In this document: positions 1-5,087 of the stretch, piece after piece
Numbering within the stretch: position 1 is the stretch's first letter
How the letters are laid out: each line of letters opens with the position of its first letter
Assembly: GCA_003520105.1 (NCBI GenBank)
Contig: DOVL01000139.1
Span: forward strand, 1 to 5,087
Direction of reading: 5' to 3'
Length of the DNA stretch: 5,087 bases
DNA from: Lachnospiraceae bacterium
Lineage (GTDB): Bacteria; Bacillota; Clostridia; Lachnospirales; Lachnospiraceae
The notes under the pieces: model-generated
Told to the model about the DNA's origin: nothing
Seen by the model: the letters and a program-made list of their open reading frames with translations, nothing else
Database searches by the model: none
Program-made: the position numbers and the translations under genes

Positions 1-2
1 AG

Positions 3-527
3 AACGAATACGGCTGGTGGCGTATCAAAACCGGAAGGGTTAATTTCGATTACACCGGTATAGCAAAGAATGAGTATGGCTGGTGGCGAATCAAGAATGG
101 TAAGGTAGACTTCAGATGCAATACCGTTGAGAAGAATGAGCTCGGCTGGTGGAAGTGTAAGGACGGCAAGGTAGACTTCAGCTGTAATACCATTGAGAAG
201 AATCAGAATGGCTGGTGGAAGTGTAAGGACGGCAAGGTAGATTTCAGCTTTAACGGAATCGCTTCAAACAGATACGGTCAGTGGTTCTGCCGTAACGGCA
301 AGGTTGATTTCAAATATAATGGTCTCGTAAAGTATCGCAATAACTGGTGGTGCGTTAAATACGGAAAGATATATCTCAAAGAGACTGTAGCAAGAAACCA
401 GTATGGATGGTGGTATTGCAGAAACGGTGTTGTAGATTATGATTTCAACGGCTGTGCACAGAATGAAAATGGCTGGTGGTATGTAAGAAATGGTAAGGTT
501 GACTTTGGCGTGAACGACACGATCTAC
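3..527 (+). repeat. 66-bp in-frame tandem repeats (22-aa units)
   Basis: Units start at 3, 69, 135, 201, 267, 333 (63 bp), 396 and 462, each encoding an N/Y-x-x-(G/N)-(W/Q)-W unit. Divergence is uneven. The first half of unit 3 (144-182) and of unit 4 (210-248) differ at one base in 39. The tails of units 2 and 3 (about 112-134 and 178-200) also nearly match each other. This patchwork points to recent duplication or unequal recombination inside the array. It is a coding repeat, not a CRISPR. Confidence 0.9.
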
Positions 528-587
528 GGAAGAGTCAACGGAAGCTACGGATATTACAGAGTCCGTAACGGCAAGGTTTCATATTAA
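3..587 (+). CDS. Tandem-repeat (GWW/NGKVDF) surface-type protein, C-terminal part
   Basis: This is the 3' end of a gene whose start lies left of the window; 194 residues are readable before TAA at 585-587. The visible part consists only of tandem repeats of about 22 residues: eight clear units plus a degenerate last one. The unit pattern is N-x-x-G-W-W-x-x-(K/R)-(N/D)-G-K-V-D-F-x-x-N-G-I-x-K. Unit six is 21 residues and has lost V-D-F; the last reads roughly NGSYGYYRVRNGKVSY and closes the protein. Short aromatic-glycine repeats like these resemble the cell-wall or glycan-binding repeats at the ends of secreted Clostridia proteins, where they follow enzymatic or adhesive domains. The catalytic or N-terminal part, and any signal peptide, are outside the window, so the role cannot be stated. 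Eight cysteines among the repeats are unusual. A strong terminator follows 78 bp after the stop. Reading frame and repeat identity are certain; surface location and ligand binding are inference. Confidence 0.85.
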   Translation, partial: NEYGWWRIKTGRVNFDYTGIAKNEYGWWRIKNGKVDFRCNTVEKNELGWWKCKDGKVDFSCNTIEKNQNGWWKCKDGKVDFSFNGIASNRYGQWFCRNGKVDFKYNGLVKYRNNWWCVKYGKIYLKETVARNQYGWWYCRNGVVDYDFNGCAQNENGWWYVRNGKVDFGVNDTIYGRVNGSYGYYRVRNGKVSY

Positions 588-665
588 ACGGTATCAGGTA
601 TGAAATAGCATATTGATCTAGAGGGTAGAAGATAGTTCCTTATATGTGTGGCAACATTCAATGCA

Positions 666-703
666 AAAAGAACGGGATGTCGAAAGTGACATCCCGTTCT
701 TTT
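666..703 (+). terminator. Strong intrinsic terminator, probably bidirectional
   Basis: A perfect 16-bp inverted repeat (666-681 with 688-703) encloses a 6-nt loop, GAAAGT. The GC core is ACGGGATGTC, and the outer A/T pairs supply the U-run on either strand. On the plus strand it ends the repeat-protein transcript 78 bp after the stop codon. On the minus strand it would also stop any read-through from rpsT. Confidence 0.92.
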
Positions 704-726
704 GTGGTTTGCAGATAATGAGCTAA

Positions 727-762
727 GTACCGGCATGCGCTGGAATACACGAATGTCGGCAC
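727..762 (+). other. Imperfect inverted repeat between the convergent terminators
   Basis: Positions 727-736 can pair with 753-762 with one A/C mismatch (729/760) and one G-U pair (733/756); the loop is 16 nt. It is followed by GTTTTC, so it could be a back-up plus-strand terminator. The long loop and short U-run make this weak. It pairs better as plus-strand RNA, because the wobble becomes a C/A mismatch on the other strand. Confidence 0.3.
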
Positions 763-775
763 GTTTTCAGGCAAT

Positions 776-800
776 AAAAAACCACCGGTCGTTCCGGTGG
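776..800 (-). terminator. Intrinsic terminator of rpsT
   Basis: Read on the minus strand, CCACCGG (800-794), loop AACGA, CCGGTGG (788-782) is followed directly by a run of six T (781-776). It lies 15 bp beyond the rpsT stop codon. This is a textbook Rho-independent terminator. Confidence 0.9.
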
Positions 801-815
801 CCTTTTATTTATTAA

Positions 816-1079
816 CTAAGCAATCTTATTTACAAGAAGATTAAGACGAGAAATCTTTCTTGCAGCTGTATTCTTGTGGTAGATACCCTTTGAAGCAGCC
901 TTGTCGATAGCAGATGTAGCAACGATAAGAGCCTTAGCAGCCTCTTCCTTGTTACCAGCCTTAGCAGCAGCCTCAACCTTCTTAATGAGTGTCTTAACCT
1001 TAGACTTTGCAGCCTTATTTCTTTCTTCTCTCTTCTTTGCTACAAGAATTCTCTTCTTTGCTGACTTAATGTTTGCCAC
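816..1079 (-). CDS. rpsT: 30S ribosomal protein S20
   Basis: S20 is a primary 16S-rRNA-binding protein of the small ribosomal subunit and helps early 30S assembly. The 87-residue product is the usual S20 length. It has the family's features: N-terminal [10 protein letters not shown], a very basic Ala/Lys-rich helical body, and the C-terminal signature around [12 protein letters not shown] (residues 68-79). The start is GTG at 1077-1079. An in-frame TAA lies three codons upstream with no ATG between, and GGAGGT (1088-1093) sits 8 nt before the GTG, so the non-ATG start is firm. E. coli rpsT also begins with a non-AUG codon (UUG), which is tied to its translational control. The gene has its own terminator and a near-consensus promoter about 250 bp upstream. 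It is last in the minus-strand block and converges on the repeat-protein gene. Confidence 0.97.
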   Translation of the reverse strand: MANIKSAKKRILVAKKREERNKAAKSKVKTLIKKVEAAAKAGNKEEAAKALIVATSAIDKAASKGIYHKNTAARKISRLNLLVNKIA

Positions 1080-1087
1080 AGCACTTT

Positions 1088-1093
1088 ACCTCC
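1088..1093 (-). promoter_or_regulatory. Ribosome binding site of rpsT fixing a GTG start
   Basis: GGAGGT on the minus strand lies 8 nt before GTG (1077-1079). The in-frame TAA just upstream of the GTG rules out any longer start, so this site decides the start codon. Confidence 0.88.
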
Positions 1094-1194
1094 GGATTAT
1101 TAATCGTCATATCTTGTGATATGATACGCACTCGACCGGTTATTTCCGGTCCACAACTATTATAGATATCTGTCATGTCACGATGAGGGTTTTA

Positions 1195-1275
1195 TCATGA
1201 ATGACGGTTTTGCATGTCGTAAGATTCATTCCACTTAGCCAAGACACGGTTCAGTATATAAAATATACCGGGCAT
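1195..1275 (-). CDS. Possible 26-codon upstream ORF in the rpsT leader
   Basis: ATG at 1273-1275 opens a 26-residue frame (beginning MPGIFYIL, ending QNRHS) that stops with TGA at 1195-1197. AGGA lies about 11 nt before the ATG, a plausible but not strong ribosome binding site. The stop codon lies in the 5' arm of the 12-bp leader hairpin, so ribosomes finishing this ORF would open that stem, as in attenuation-type leaders. There is no homology or codon evidence that it is translated, and an ORF of this length is easily due to chance. Confidence 0.2.
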   Translation of the reverse strand: MPGIFYILNRVLAKWNESYDMQNRHS

Positions 1276-1328
1276 ATGGAATTCGTCCTGGTGCTTTTTT
1301 GCCGCGAACACCAAAACACGCAAATGAT

Positions 1329-1357
1329 ATATTAGCAAAAACAAGCAGAAACGTCAA
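1329..1357 (-). promoter_or_regulatory. Sigma-A type promoter for rpsT
   Basis: On the minus strand, TTGACG (1357-1352) and TAATAT (1334-1329) are separated by exactly 17 bp, each close to the -35 and -10 consensus. It starts 9 bp beyond the transporter stop codon and points to rpsT, the next gene. The predicted start of transcription is near 1322. Confidence 0.7.
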
Positions 1358-1365
1358 GAGTAATC

Positions 1366-1642
1366 TTATTTTTTGTTCTTTTTCTTTGAGTCATGTTTTT
1401 TATCTGACTTATCCTTCTTGTCCTTAGCTTCGGTTTTATCGTTCTTGATCTCTTTATGATCCTTTTTATCTGTTTTTCCGGATTTATCGACCTTATCGGA
1501 TTTGCCGGATTTCTTGTCAGATTTTTCAGGCTTATCATCCTTTACGCTGCTCTTATCGGTTTTCTTGGCTTTCTTCTCAGCATTGTCAGCCTTAGTATCT
1601 TTCTCATCCTTCTTGGACTTCTTGTCGTCCTTGTCGGATTTG
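1366..1642 (-). repeat. Lys/Asp-rich low-complexity tail-coding segment
   Basis: This stretch encodes residues 622-713 of the transporter, a run of degenerate short units such as KSDKK, SGKSDK and DKSGKTDKK. The coding strand is very A-rich and ends in AAA/AAG codons directly before TAA. The frame is unbroken and joins the PhoU-like domain without a frameshift, so this is a real extension of the protein. Open frames seen on the other strand here are by-products of the composition. Confidence 0.75.
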
Positions 1643-3507
1643 GTAACAACCTTCGTAAGGATGCCGGTTAAACCGGTTCTTTCCTCAACCTGCTCAGGCT
1701 CCTTCTCATCTTCAGAAACAACAATCTCTTTGGTATTTAACGCGTCGATGTATCTCGAGTTGTAGTATTCCATGAGGGCGGCATATTCTTCGCTTGATTC
1801 GTTCATCATCTTGCCGTGAAGTGCATCAAGATCGTCATTTCTTGAAAGCCTCTTGATTATATGTTTTGAGATGTTCTTCGCGTGAAGAGTGATGCCTTGA
1901 ATACTGTTCGCCAGATCATAGAGTGCAACGCCTCCGACAACTCCGCAGTCGCCGTCCTGAAGTCTTTCAACATGATGAGACTCGATGATGTCTTTAAGCT
2001 TGTTGATCGTCTTGGAAAGCGGCAGTATCTTGTATGCTTCGTTAATATTTTCACCGTCGGCAGCACCGAAGACCATTGAAAGCATTGAGGAGGTCGCGTC
2101 AGTCATGATATCGATCTCCTTCTGTCCCTTAGGTGAAAATACGATCTTGTTTTCGTAACATTCCTGCGCGTTATAGGCAATATTCATACTATAATCGCCG
2201 ATTCTTTCGTAGTCACCGATCGAGTTCAGTATTGCAGTGAGCATATTTCGATTGTCAATCGTGAGACGTTTACGATTTATCTTCAGGACATAAGCCGAAA
2301 GCTCGGTTTCGCATCGGTCGATGAAGTTTTCGTTGTCCACCATGGCATTAAACTTGGACTTGTCAAATTCCTTGAAGAGTCCGATAGCGCTTTCATAGTT
2401 CTCACGAATCTTCTCACCCATGGAAGTCATGACTACCTTGCACTGATTAAGGGCGATACCCGGAGTTTTGAGAAGCATATCATCAAGCTTCCTGAGCTCT
2501 TCATCACCATAAGCTTCATCGCTGTCTCTGAGAATCTTTCCTGTAAGAGTAGCCATCTTGTTAGAGAATGGCAGAAGCACAAGGCTTATGATAAGGTTGA
2601 AGCCCAGGTGGATATTTGCGATATCACCTCTGTTGGCTGTCTTTGAGAAAACAGGTATGCCTACAGTGTAGTAGATAGCATATATTATGGTTGAAAATAC
2701 AATCGCTCCGACTAGATTGAAGAGAAGATAGCTGAGAGCTACTCTCTTTGCTTTCTTATTTGCGCCTATTGAACCGATAATTATGGTGAAACATTTACCG
2801 ATGTTCTGGCCGATGATGATCGGAACCGCAACTCCGAATGTGACGCTTCCTGTAGCTGAAAGCGCCTGTAATATACCAACTGACGCACTTGAACTCTGGA
2901 TGATCGCAGTGAGAAGAAGGCCTGTCAGAATTCCTATGAAAGGATTGCTGAAAGAGGTGAAGAAGCTCTGGAACTTCTCTGATTCCTTAAGAGGTTCAAA
3001 GGTTGCTTCCATAAGGGTCATTCCATAGAAGAGTGTTCCCAGACCAACCATGATACCTGCGACATCTTTAAGGCGCTGCTTTTTTGTGAAAAGATAAATG
3101 ATCGCTCCGAAAGCCAGCAGTATATTTGCAAATGAAGATGGCTTTAAAAGCTGCAGGAAGAGGCTTCCCGAACCTAGATCTCCGAGTCGGAGTATCTGTG
3201 CGGTTACGGTACTTCCGACATTTGCTCCAAATACAACCGGTATGGCCTGAACAAGTGTCATGATGCCGGCATTGACGAAACCGATCAGCATGATGGTTGT
3301 TGCGGCCGAACTCTGAATGATGCCGGTAACGCCGAGACCGAGACCCCAGCCCTTTATGGCGCCTACGCCTTTTTTCTTACTTGTGGTAAATTTACCAAGA
3401 ATCTTCTCGAGACCTGAACCGGCAAGCTTCTCGAGAGATGAGCCCATGAGGCTCATTCCAAACAAAAACAGTCCGATACCTCCGAAGAGGTTTAACACAT
3501 TTAGCAT
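1366..3507 (-). CDS. Na/Pi-cotransporter family protein with PhoU-like domain and Lys-rich tail
   Basis: This is a membrane protein of the bacterial NptA/YjbB type (Na_Pi_cotrans family), members of which move phosphate with sodium or export phosphate. Residues 1-320 hold about eight to nine hydrophobic segments arranged as two related halves. Each half has the family's Q-S-S motif (QSSAATT at 65-71, QSSSAS at 204-209), followed by GANVGST (94-100) and GQNIGK (233-238). Residues 346-590 form a cytoplasmic helical PhoU-like region with a clear DYERIGD motif (432-438); the equivalent site near 537-541 reads QGITL and has lost the acidic residues. Residues 622-713 are a low-complexity Lys/Asp/Ser tail (38 Lys, 19 Asp in 92) not typical of the family. 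The ATG at 3507 has AAGGAG (3512-3517) 4 nt upstream and gives the normal N-terminus. The gene lies between holA and rpsT. Family is sure; the ion, substrate and direction of transport are not. Confidence 0.92.
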   Translation of the reverse strand: MLNVLNLFGGIGLFLFGMSLMGSSLEKLAGSGLEKILGKFTTSKKKGVGAIKGWGLGLGVTGIIQSSAATTIMLIGFVNAGIMTLVQAIPVVFGANVGSTVTAQILRLGDLGSGSLFLQLLKPSSFANILLAFGAIIYLFTKKQRLKDVAGIMVGLGTLFYGMTLMEATFEPLKESEKFQSFFTSFSNPFIGILTGLLLTAIIQSSSASVGILQALSATGSVTFGVAVPIIIGQNIGKCFTIIIGSIGANKKAKRVALSYLLFNLVGAIVFSTIIYAIYYTVGIPVFSKTANRGDIANIHLGFNLIISLVLLPFSNKMATLTGKILRDSDEAYGDEELRKLDDMLLKTPGIALNQCKVVMTSMGEKIRENYESAIGLFKEFDKSKFNAMVDNENFIDRCETELSAYVLKINRKRLTIDNRNMLTAILNSIGDYERIGDYSMNIAYNAQECYENKIVFSPKGQKEIDIMTDATSSMLSMVFGAADGENINEAYKILPLSKTINKLKDIIESHHVERLQDGDCGVVGGVALYDLANSIQGITLHAKNISKHIIKRLSRNDDLDALHGKMMNESSEEYAALMEYYNSRYIDALNTKEIVVSEDEKEPEQVEERTGLTGILTKVVTKSDKDDKKSKKDEKDTKADNAEKKAKKTDKSSVKDDKPEKSDKKSGKSDKVDKSGKTDKKDHKEIKNDKTEAKDKKDKSDKKHDSKKKNKK

Positions 3508-3557
3508 AAATCTCCTTGTTGTTAATTTAAATATTGCGTACTATATGTGACTATATG

Positions 3558-3587
3558 ATTATCAGGGCAGATATTCTGAATTAGCAA
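3558..3587 (-). promoter_or_regulatory. Possible promoter for the Na/Pi transporter gene
   Basis: On the minus strand, TTGCTA (3587-3582) and GATAAT (3563-3558) are separated by 18 bp, which would give a leader of about 44 nt before the ATG at 3507. The -10 is good (5/6) and the -35 moderate (4/6). The 128-bp gap after holA has no convincing terminator, so read-through from holA is also possible. CATATAG occurs twice with 10-bp spacing (3541-3557) just beyond the -10; its meaning is unknown. Confidence 0.4.
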
Positions 3588-3635
3588 TATATCACAGTTA
3601 ATATAGCTGCGTATATCTGTAAATCAGTCTTGCTA

Positions 3636-4676
3636 TCAACCCTTCGTTTTTTTCAGACATAAATGTAATATAAGCATCTCGACAGCGTTCTTATCAGTCA
3701 GTCTGCCTGCCTTGATGTCAAGTTCGGCATCCGCACATTTTTCAGAAGCGGAGAGCAGTTCTTTCATGGTGAAGCTGTTCGCCTGCTTAAGAGTATCTTT
3801 CAGGTAGAAAGGATGGATACCGGTGTATTTGGCCATGACAGAGTTCTCTTCCTTATCCTTCTGCATGACCTTCAGCTGTGAGAGCTGCATGAAACGCTTT
3901 CTTATAAGAGCCAAAGTCTGCATCGGAGGCGTTTTAAGCTGCTCAAGATCGCTGTAGAGAAGAAGAGCCTTCTCGCTGTCATGAGCTGCTATGGCATCCA
4001 GCATGGCAAAAACTTTGTTCTCTGCTTCATTTTCGCAGACCAGATCAACGTCGATGGCGGTAATACTGCCTTTATCGGCTGCATAGGCGCGAAGCTTTGC
4101 TGCTTCATTTGAGAGGCGGTTCATATCCTGCCCGACGGCATTGATCAGAGCAAATACAGCCTTGTCCTCAACGGTCGCACCATCCTCGGAAAGAGCCTTT
4201 TTAACCCAGGCATTGAGCATTGATGAGTCCGGGGCTTCAAACTTGGCTACGGTACCTATCTTAGATACTGCTTTGTAAATCCTGGTTCTGGCATCAACCT
4301 CGGACTCCACGAAGATGAGTCTGGTCGTATCGGGTATATTTTCCAGTGCATTGATAAAGTTGTCGATCAGTTCCTCCGGAACCTTCTTCAACAGGCCTGT
4401 ACCTTCGGCAAGAATGGTTCTGTGATCTGAGAAGAAAGGCATCGTATTTATTGCTTCGATGAGCTGGACGGCATTCACCTTATCACCTGCAAATACATTA
4501 TAATTCATTGTATCGCCGGGCGTAACAAGTGCCTCCAGCAGGGCGTGCTTATACTGAGAGATAAGGTATCCCTCAGTACCTGTCAGAACATAAAGCCTGC
4601 TGAAGCTGCCGTTCTTTATATGATCATTTATCGTATTTACCGCCACTAAGGTCGGATTTTCTTTCTTCCCCGCCAT
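3636..4676 (-). CDS. holA: DNA polymerase III subunit delta (clamp loader)
   Basis: The delta subunit is the wrench of the clamp loader: it binds the beta sliding clamp and opens it so it can be loaded on primed DNA. The 346-residue length is normal. Family landmarks are the N-terminal YVLTGTEGYLISQYK region (29-43), a P-loop-like fold without the Walker lysine motif; MPFFSDHRTI (79-88); a Trp-x-x-x segment at 157; VGQDMNRLSNEAAKL (181-195); KVFAMLDAI (221-229); and a C-terminal helical collar domain from about 215. ATG at 4676 has GGAGG (4683-4687) 6 nt upstream, and no better start is apparent. It begins 28 bp after the acyltransferase gene, so the two are probably cotranscribed. In many Firmicutes holA sits between comEC and rpsT; here an acyltransferase gene is upstream and a transporter separates it from rpsT. 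The identification rests on overall pattern and neighbourhood and is strong. Confidence 0.93.
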   Translation of the reverse strand: MAGKKENPTLVAVNTINDHIKNGSFSRLYVLTGTEGYLISQYKHALLEALVTPGDTMNYNVFAGDKVNAVQLIEAINTMPFFSDHRTILAEGTGLLKKVPEELIDNFINALENIPDTTRLIFVESEVDARTRIYKAVSKIGTVAKFEAPDSSMLNAWVKKALSEDGATVEDKAVFALINAVGQDMNRLSNEAAKLRAYAADKGSITAIDVDLVCENEAENKVFAMLDAIAAHDSEKALLLYSDLEQLKTPPMQTLALIRKRFMQLSQLKVMQKDKEENSVMAKYTGIHPFYLKDTLKQANSFTMKELLSASEKCADAELDIKAGRLTDKNAVEMLILHLCLKKTKG

Positions 4677-4704
4677 TGTAACCCTCCGGGTACCAACAAA
4701 AATG

Positions 4705-5087
4705 TTATTTATCGCTTCCGTAGATTTTTCTTATAATTTTTATCTTCGATAACAGTATTGTTATAGGGATTATCCATAGGAACTTTAAGGCTATTCTGAA
4801 TCTAAGATATTGAGGTTCGGTAATGTCCGGCCCAACAAGACTGATCGCCAGCCTGTACCAGTAGAACGCATTTAGTTCTATGATATGAGCTGTCAGGAAG
4901 TATATACTGTGTTTTCCCAGATATGCAAATCCTTTTCCTATAATATGTATTTTGTCATCGATTATTCGGGATATGACTATTAAAACATAACAGCCGCACA
5001 GACTTGCCATTATGTCGATAAAGCCTTTACCATAATCACACTGTACGATCCAGAAGGATTGAAAATTATCTATGAAAGATAACTCCA
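4705..5087 (-). CDS. Membrane acyltransferase (family 3-like), C-terminal part
   Basis: The frame stays open to the right edge of the window, so the gene's start is missing. The last 126 residues are visible (full codons from 5085), ending in TAA at 4705-4707. They contain about three to four hydrophobic segments, including the stretch around LCGCYVLIVIS, the segment GKHSIYFLTAHIIE, and a final helix near FLWIIPITILL followed by a basic end, KIKIIRKIYGSDK. A G-x-x-S-(I/L)-Y-F-x-x-x-H motif in the late membrane region is typical of acyltransferase family 3 (Acyl_transf_3) proteins, which acetylate or acylate sugars of cell-surface polymers. An internal ATG at 5010 is not a credible start, because the preceding codons (F-Q-S-F-W, then K-G-F-I-D-I) continue the same membrane protein. 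It lies 28 bp upstream of holA. The family call is from the C-terminal third only; the substrate is unknown. Confidence 0.7.
   Translation of the reverse strand, partial: ELSFIDNFQSFWIVQCDYGKGFIDIMASLCGCYVLIVISRIIDDKIHIIGKGFAYLGKHSIYFLTAHIIELNAFYWYRLAISLVGPDITEPQYLRFRIALKFLWIIPITILLSKIKIIRKIYGSDK

Larger units (their letters stand above)
1080..1322 (-). promoter_or_regulatory. Long structured 5' leader of rpsT (predicted)
   Basis: If the promoter at 1329-1357 is used, transcription begins near 1322 and the rpsT mRNA has a leader of about 243 nt. Inverted repeats visible in it, in transcript order, are: GTATAT-TTT-ATATAC (1268-1254); a 12-bp stem with one bulge and one G-U pair (1205-1194 with 1184-1172, loop 1193-1185); GACCGG-AAATAA-CCGGTC (1151-1134); and TCATATC-ACAA-GATATGA (1124-1107). 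The ribosome binding site follows. The 12-bp stem pairs fully only as minus-strand RNA, because its G-U would be a C/A mismatch on the other strand; this favours a role in the rpsT transcript. S20 represses its own translation in E. coli, so autoregulation is a reasonable guess. The leader matches no riboswitch or T-box motif I can recognise. Confidence 0.5.

Noticed and set aside
3..527. CRISPR or other non-coding array suggested by regular 66-bp periodicity
   Set aside because: The repeats keep one open frame with a conserved protein pattern and have no spacer/repeat division.
901..1119. Plus-strand open frame across rpsT
   Set aside because: It is antisense to a clear S20 gene; its Ala/Leu/Phe-rich translation is typical of the reverse of Lys/Ala-rich genes.
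1159..1164. Perfect TATAAT on the minus strand nearer to rpsT
   Set aside because: There is no acceptable -35 at 16-18 bp and no extended -10. The closest GTGACA leaves only an 11-bp spacer, so the 1329-1357 promoter is preferred.
1284..1313. Possible terminator after the transporter gene (TGGTG ... CACCA with an internal A-run)
   Set aside because: The stem is only 5 bp with a 15-nt loop and no U-run after it on the minus strand. Nor is it convincing on the plus strand.
1080..1322. T-box or known riboswitch in the rpsT leader
   Set aside because: No T-box AGGGTGG-type motif or recognisable riboswitch core was found, and a ribosomal protein gene is not a usual target.
1332..1538. Minus-strand frame of 68 residues overlapping the transporter's 3' end in another frame
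   Set aside because: It is a basic low-complexity shadow of the same A-rich tail; the main frame continues unbroken to its stop.
1456..1765. Two plus-strand open frames with hydrophobic translations opposite the 3' end of the transporter gene
   Set aside because: They are the antisense of Lys/Asp codon runs, which read as Phe/Leu/Ile/Ser. Neither has family resemblance, and the minus-strand gene explains the region.
3601..3640. Second possible promoter overlapping the holA stop (TTGATA with TATACG at 18 bp)
   Set aside because: The -10 matches poorly and the start would lie well upstream; the 3558-3587 pair is a better fit.

Overview
No recognisable novel system (defence island, mobile element, CRISPR, biosynthetic cluster) is present. 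The window reads as an ordinary chromosomal stretch of a low-to-mid GC Firmicute, most likely a gut or rumen Clostridia such as Lachnospiraceae or a relative. The reasons are the classic holA/rpsT neighbourhood of Firmicutes, strong GGAGG-type ribosome binding sites, sharp intrinsic terminators, and a surface-type protein built from 22-residue G-W-W / N-G-K-V-D-F repeats of a kind common in that group. The taxonomic call is inference from family knowledge.

Layout. The left end (3-587, plus strand) is the 3' part of a gene for a tandem-repeat, probably cell-surface, protein. It ends at a very strong 16-bp hairpin terminator (666-703). Facing it is a minus-strand block, read right to left: the C-terminal part of a membrane acyltransferase (4705-5087, cut by the window edge), holA for the DNA polymerase III delta clamp-loader subunit (3636-4676), a Na/Pi-cotransporter family protein with a PhoU-like domain and a very lysine-rich tail (1366-3507), and rpsT for ribosomal protein S20 (816-1079), which has its own terminator (776-800). 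The two transcription units converge at about 587-816.

How the genes fit. The acyltransferase and holA are 28 bp apart and probably cotranscribed. The transporter follows holA after 128 bp that contain a plausible promoter. rpsT lies 286 bp beyond the transporter stop and has a near-consensus promoter (TTGACG-17-TAATAT, 1329-1357) just downstream of that stop, giving a predicted 5' leader of about 243 nt. The products work in unrelated processes: envelope modification, replication, ion or phosphate transport, and translation. The holA-rpsT pairing is the conserved part and the transporter looks inserted into it.

The best leads are in the rpsT leader, which carries a chain of hairpins, a possible 26-codon upstream ORF whose 3' end forms one arm of the strongest hairpin, and a GTG start codon. 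Together these suggest post-transcriptional control of S20. Secondary leads are the Lys/Asp tail and degenerate second PhoU motif of the transporter, and the cysteine-rich, recently duplicated repeats of the surface protein.
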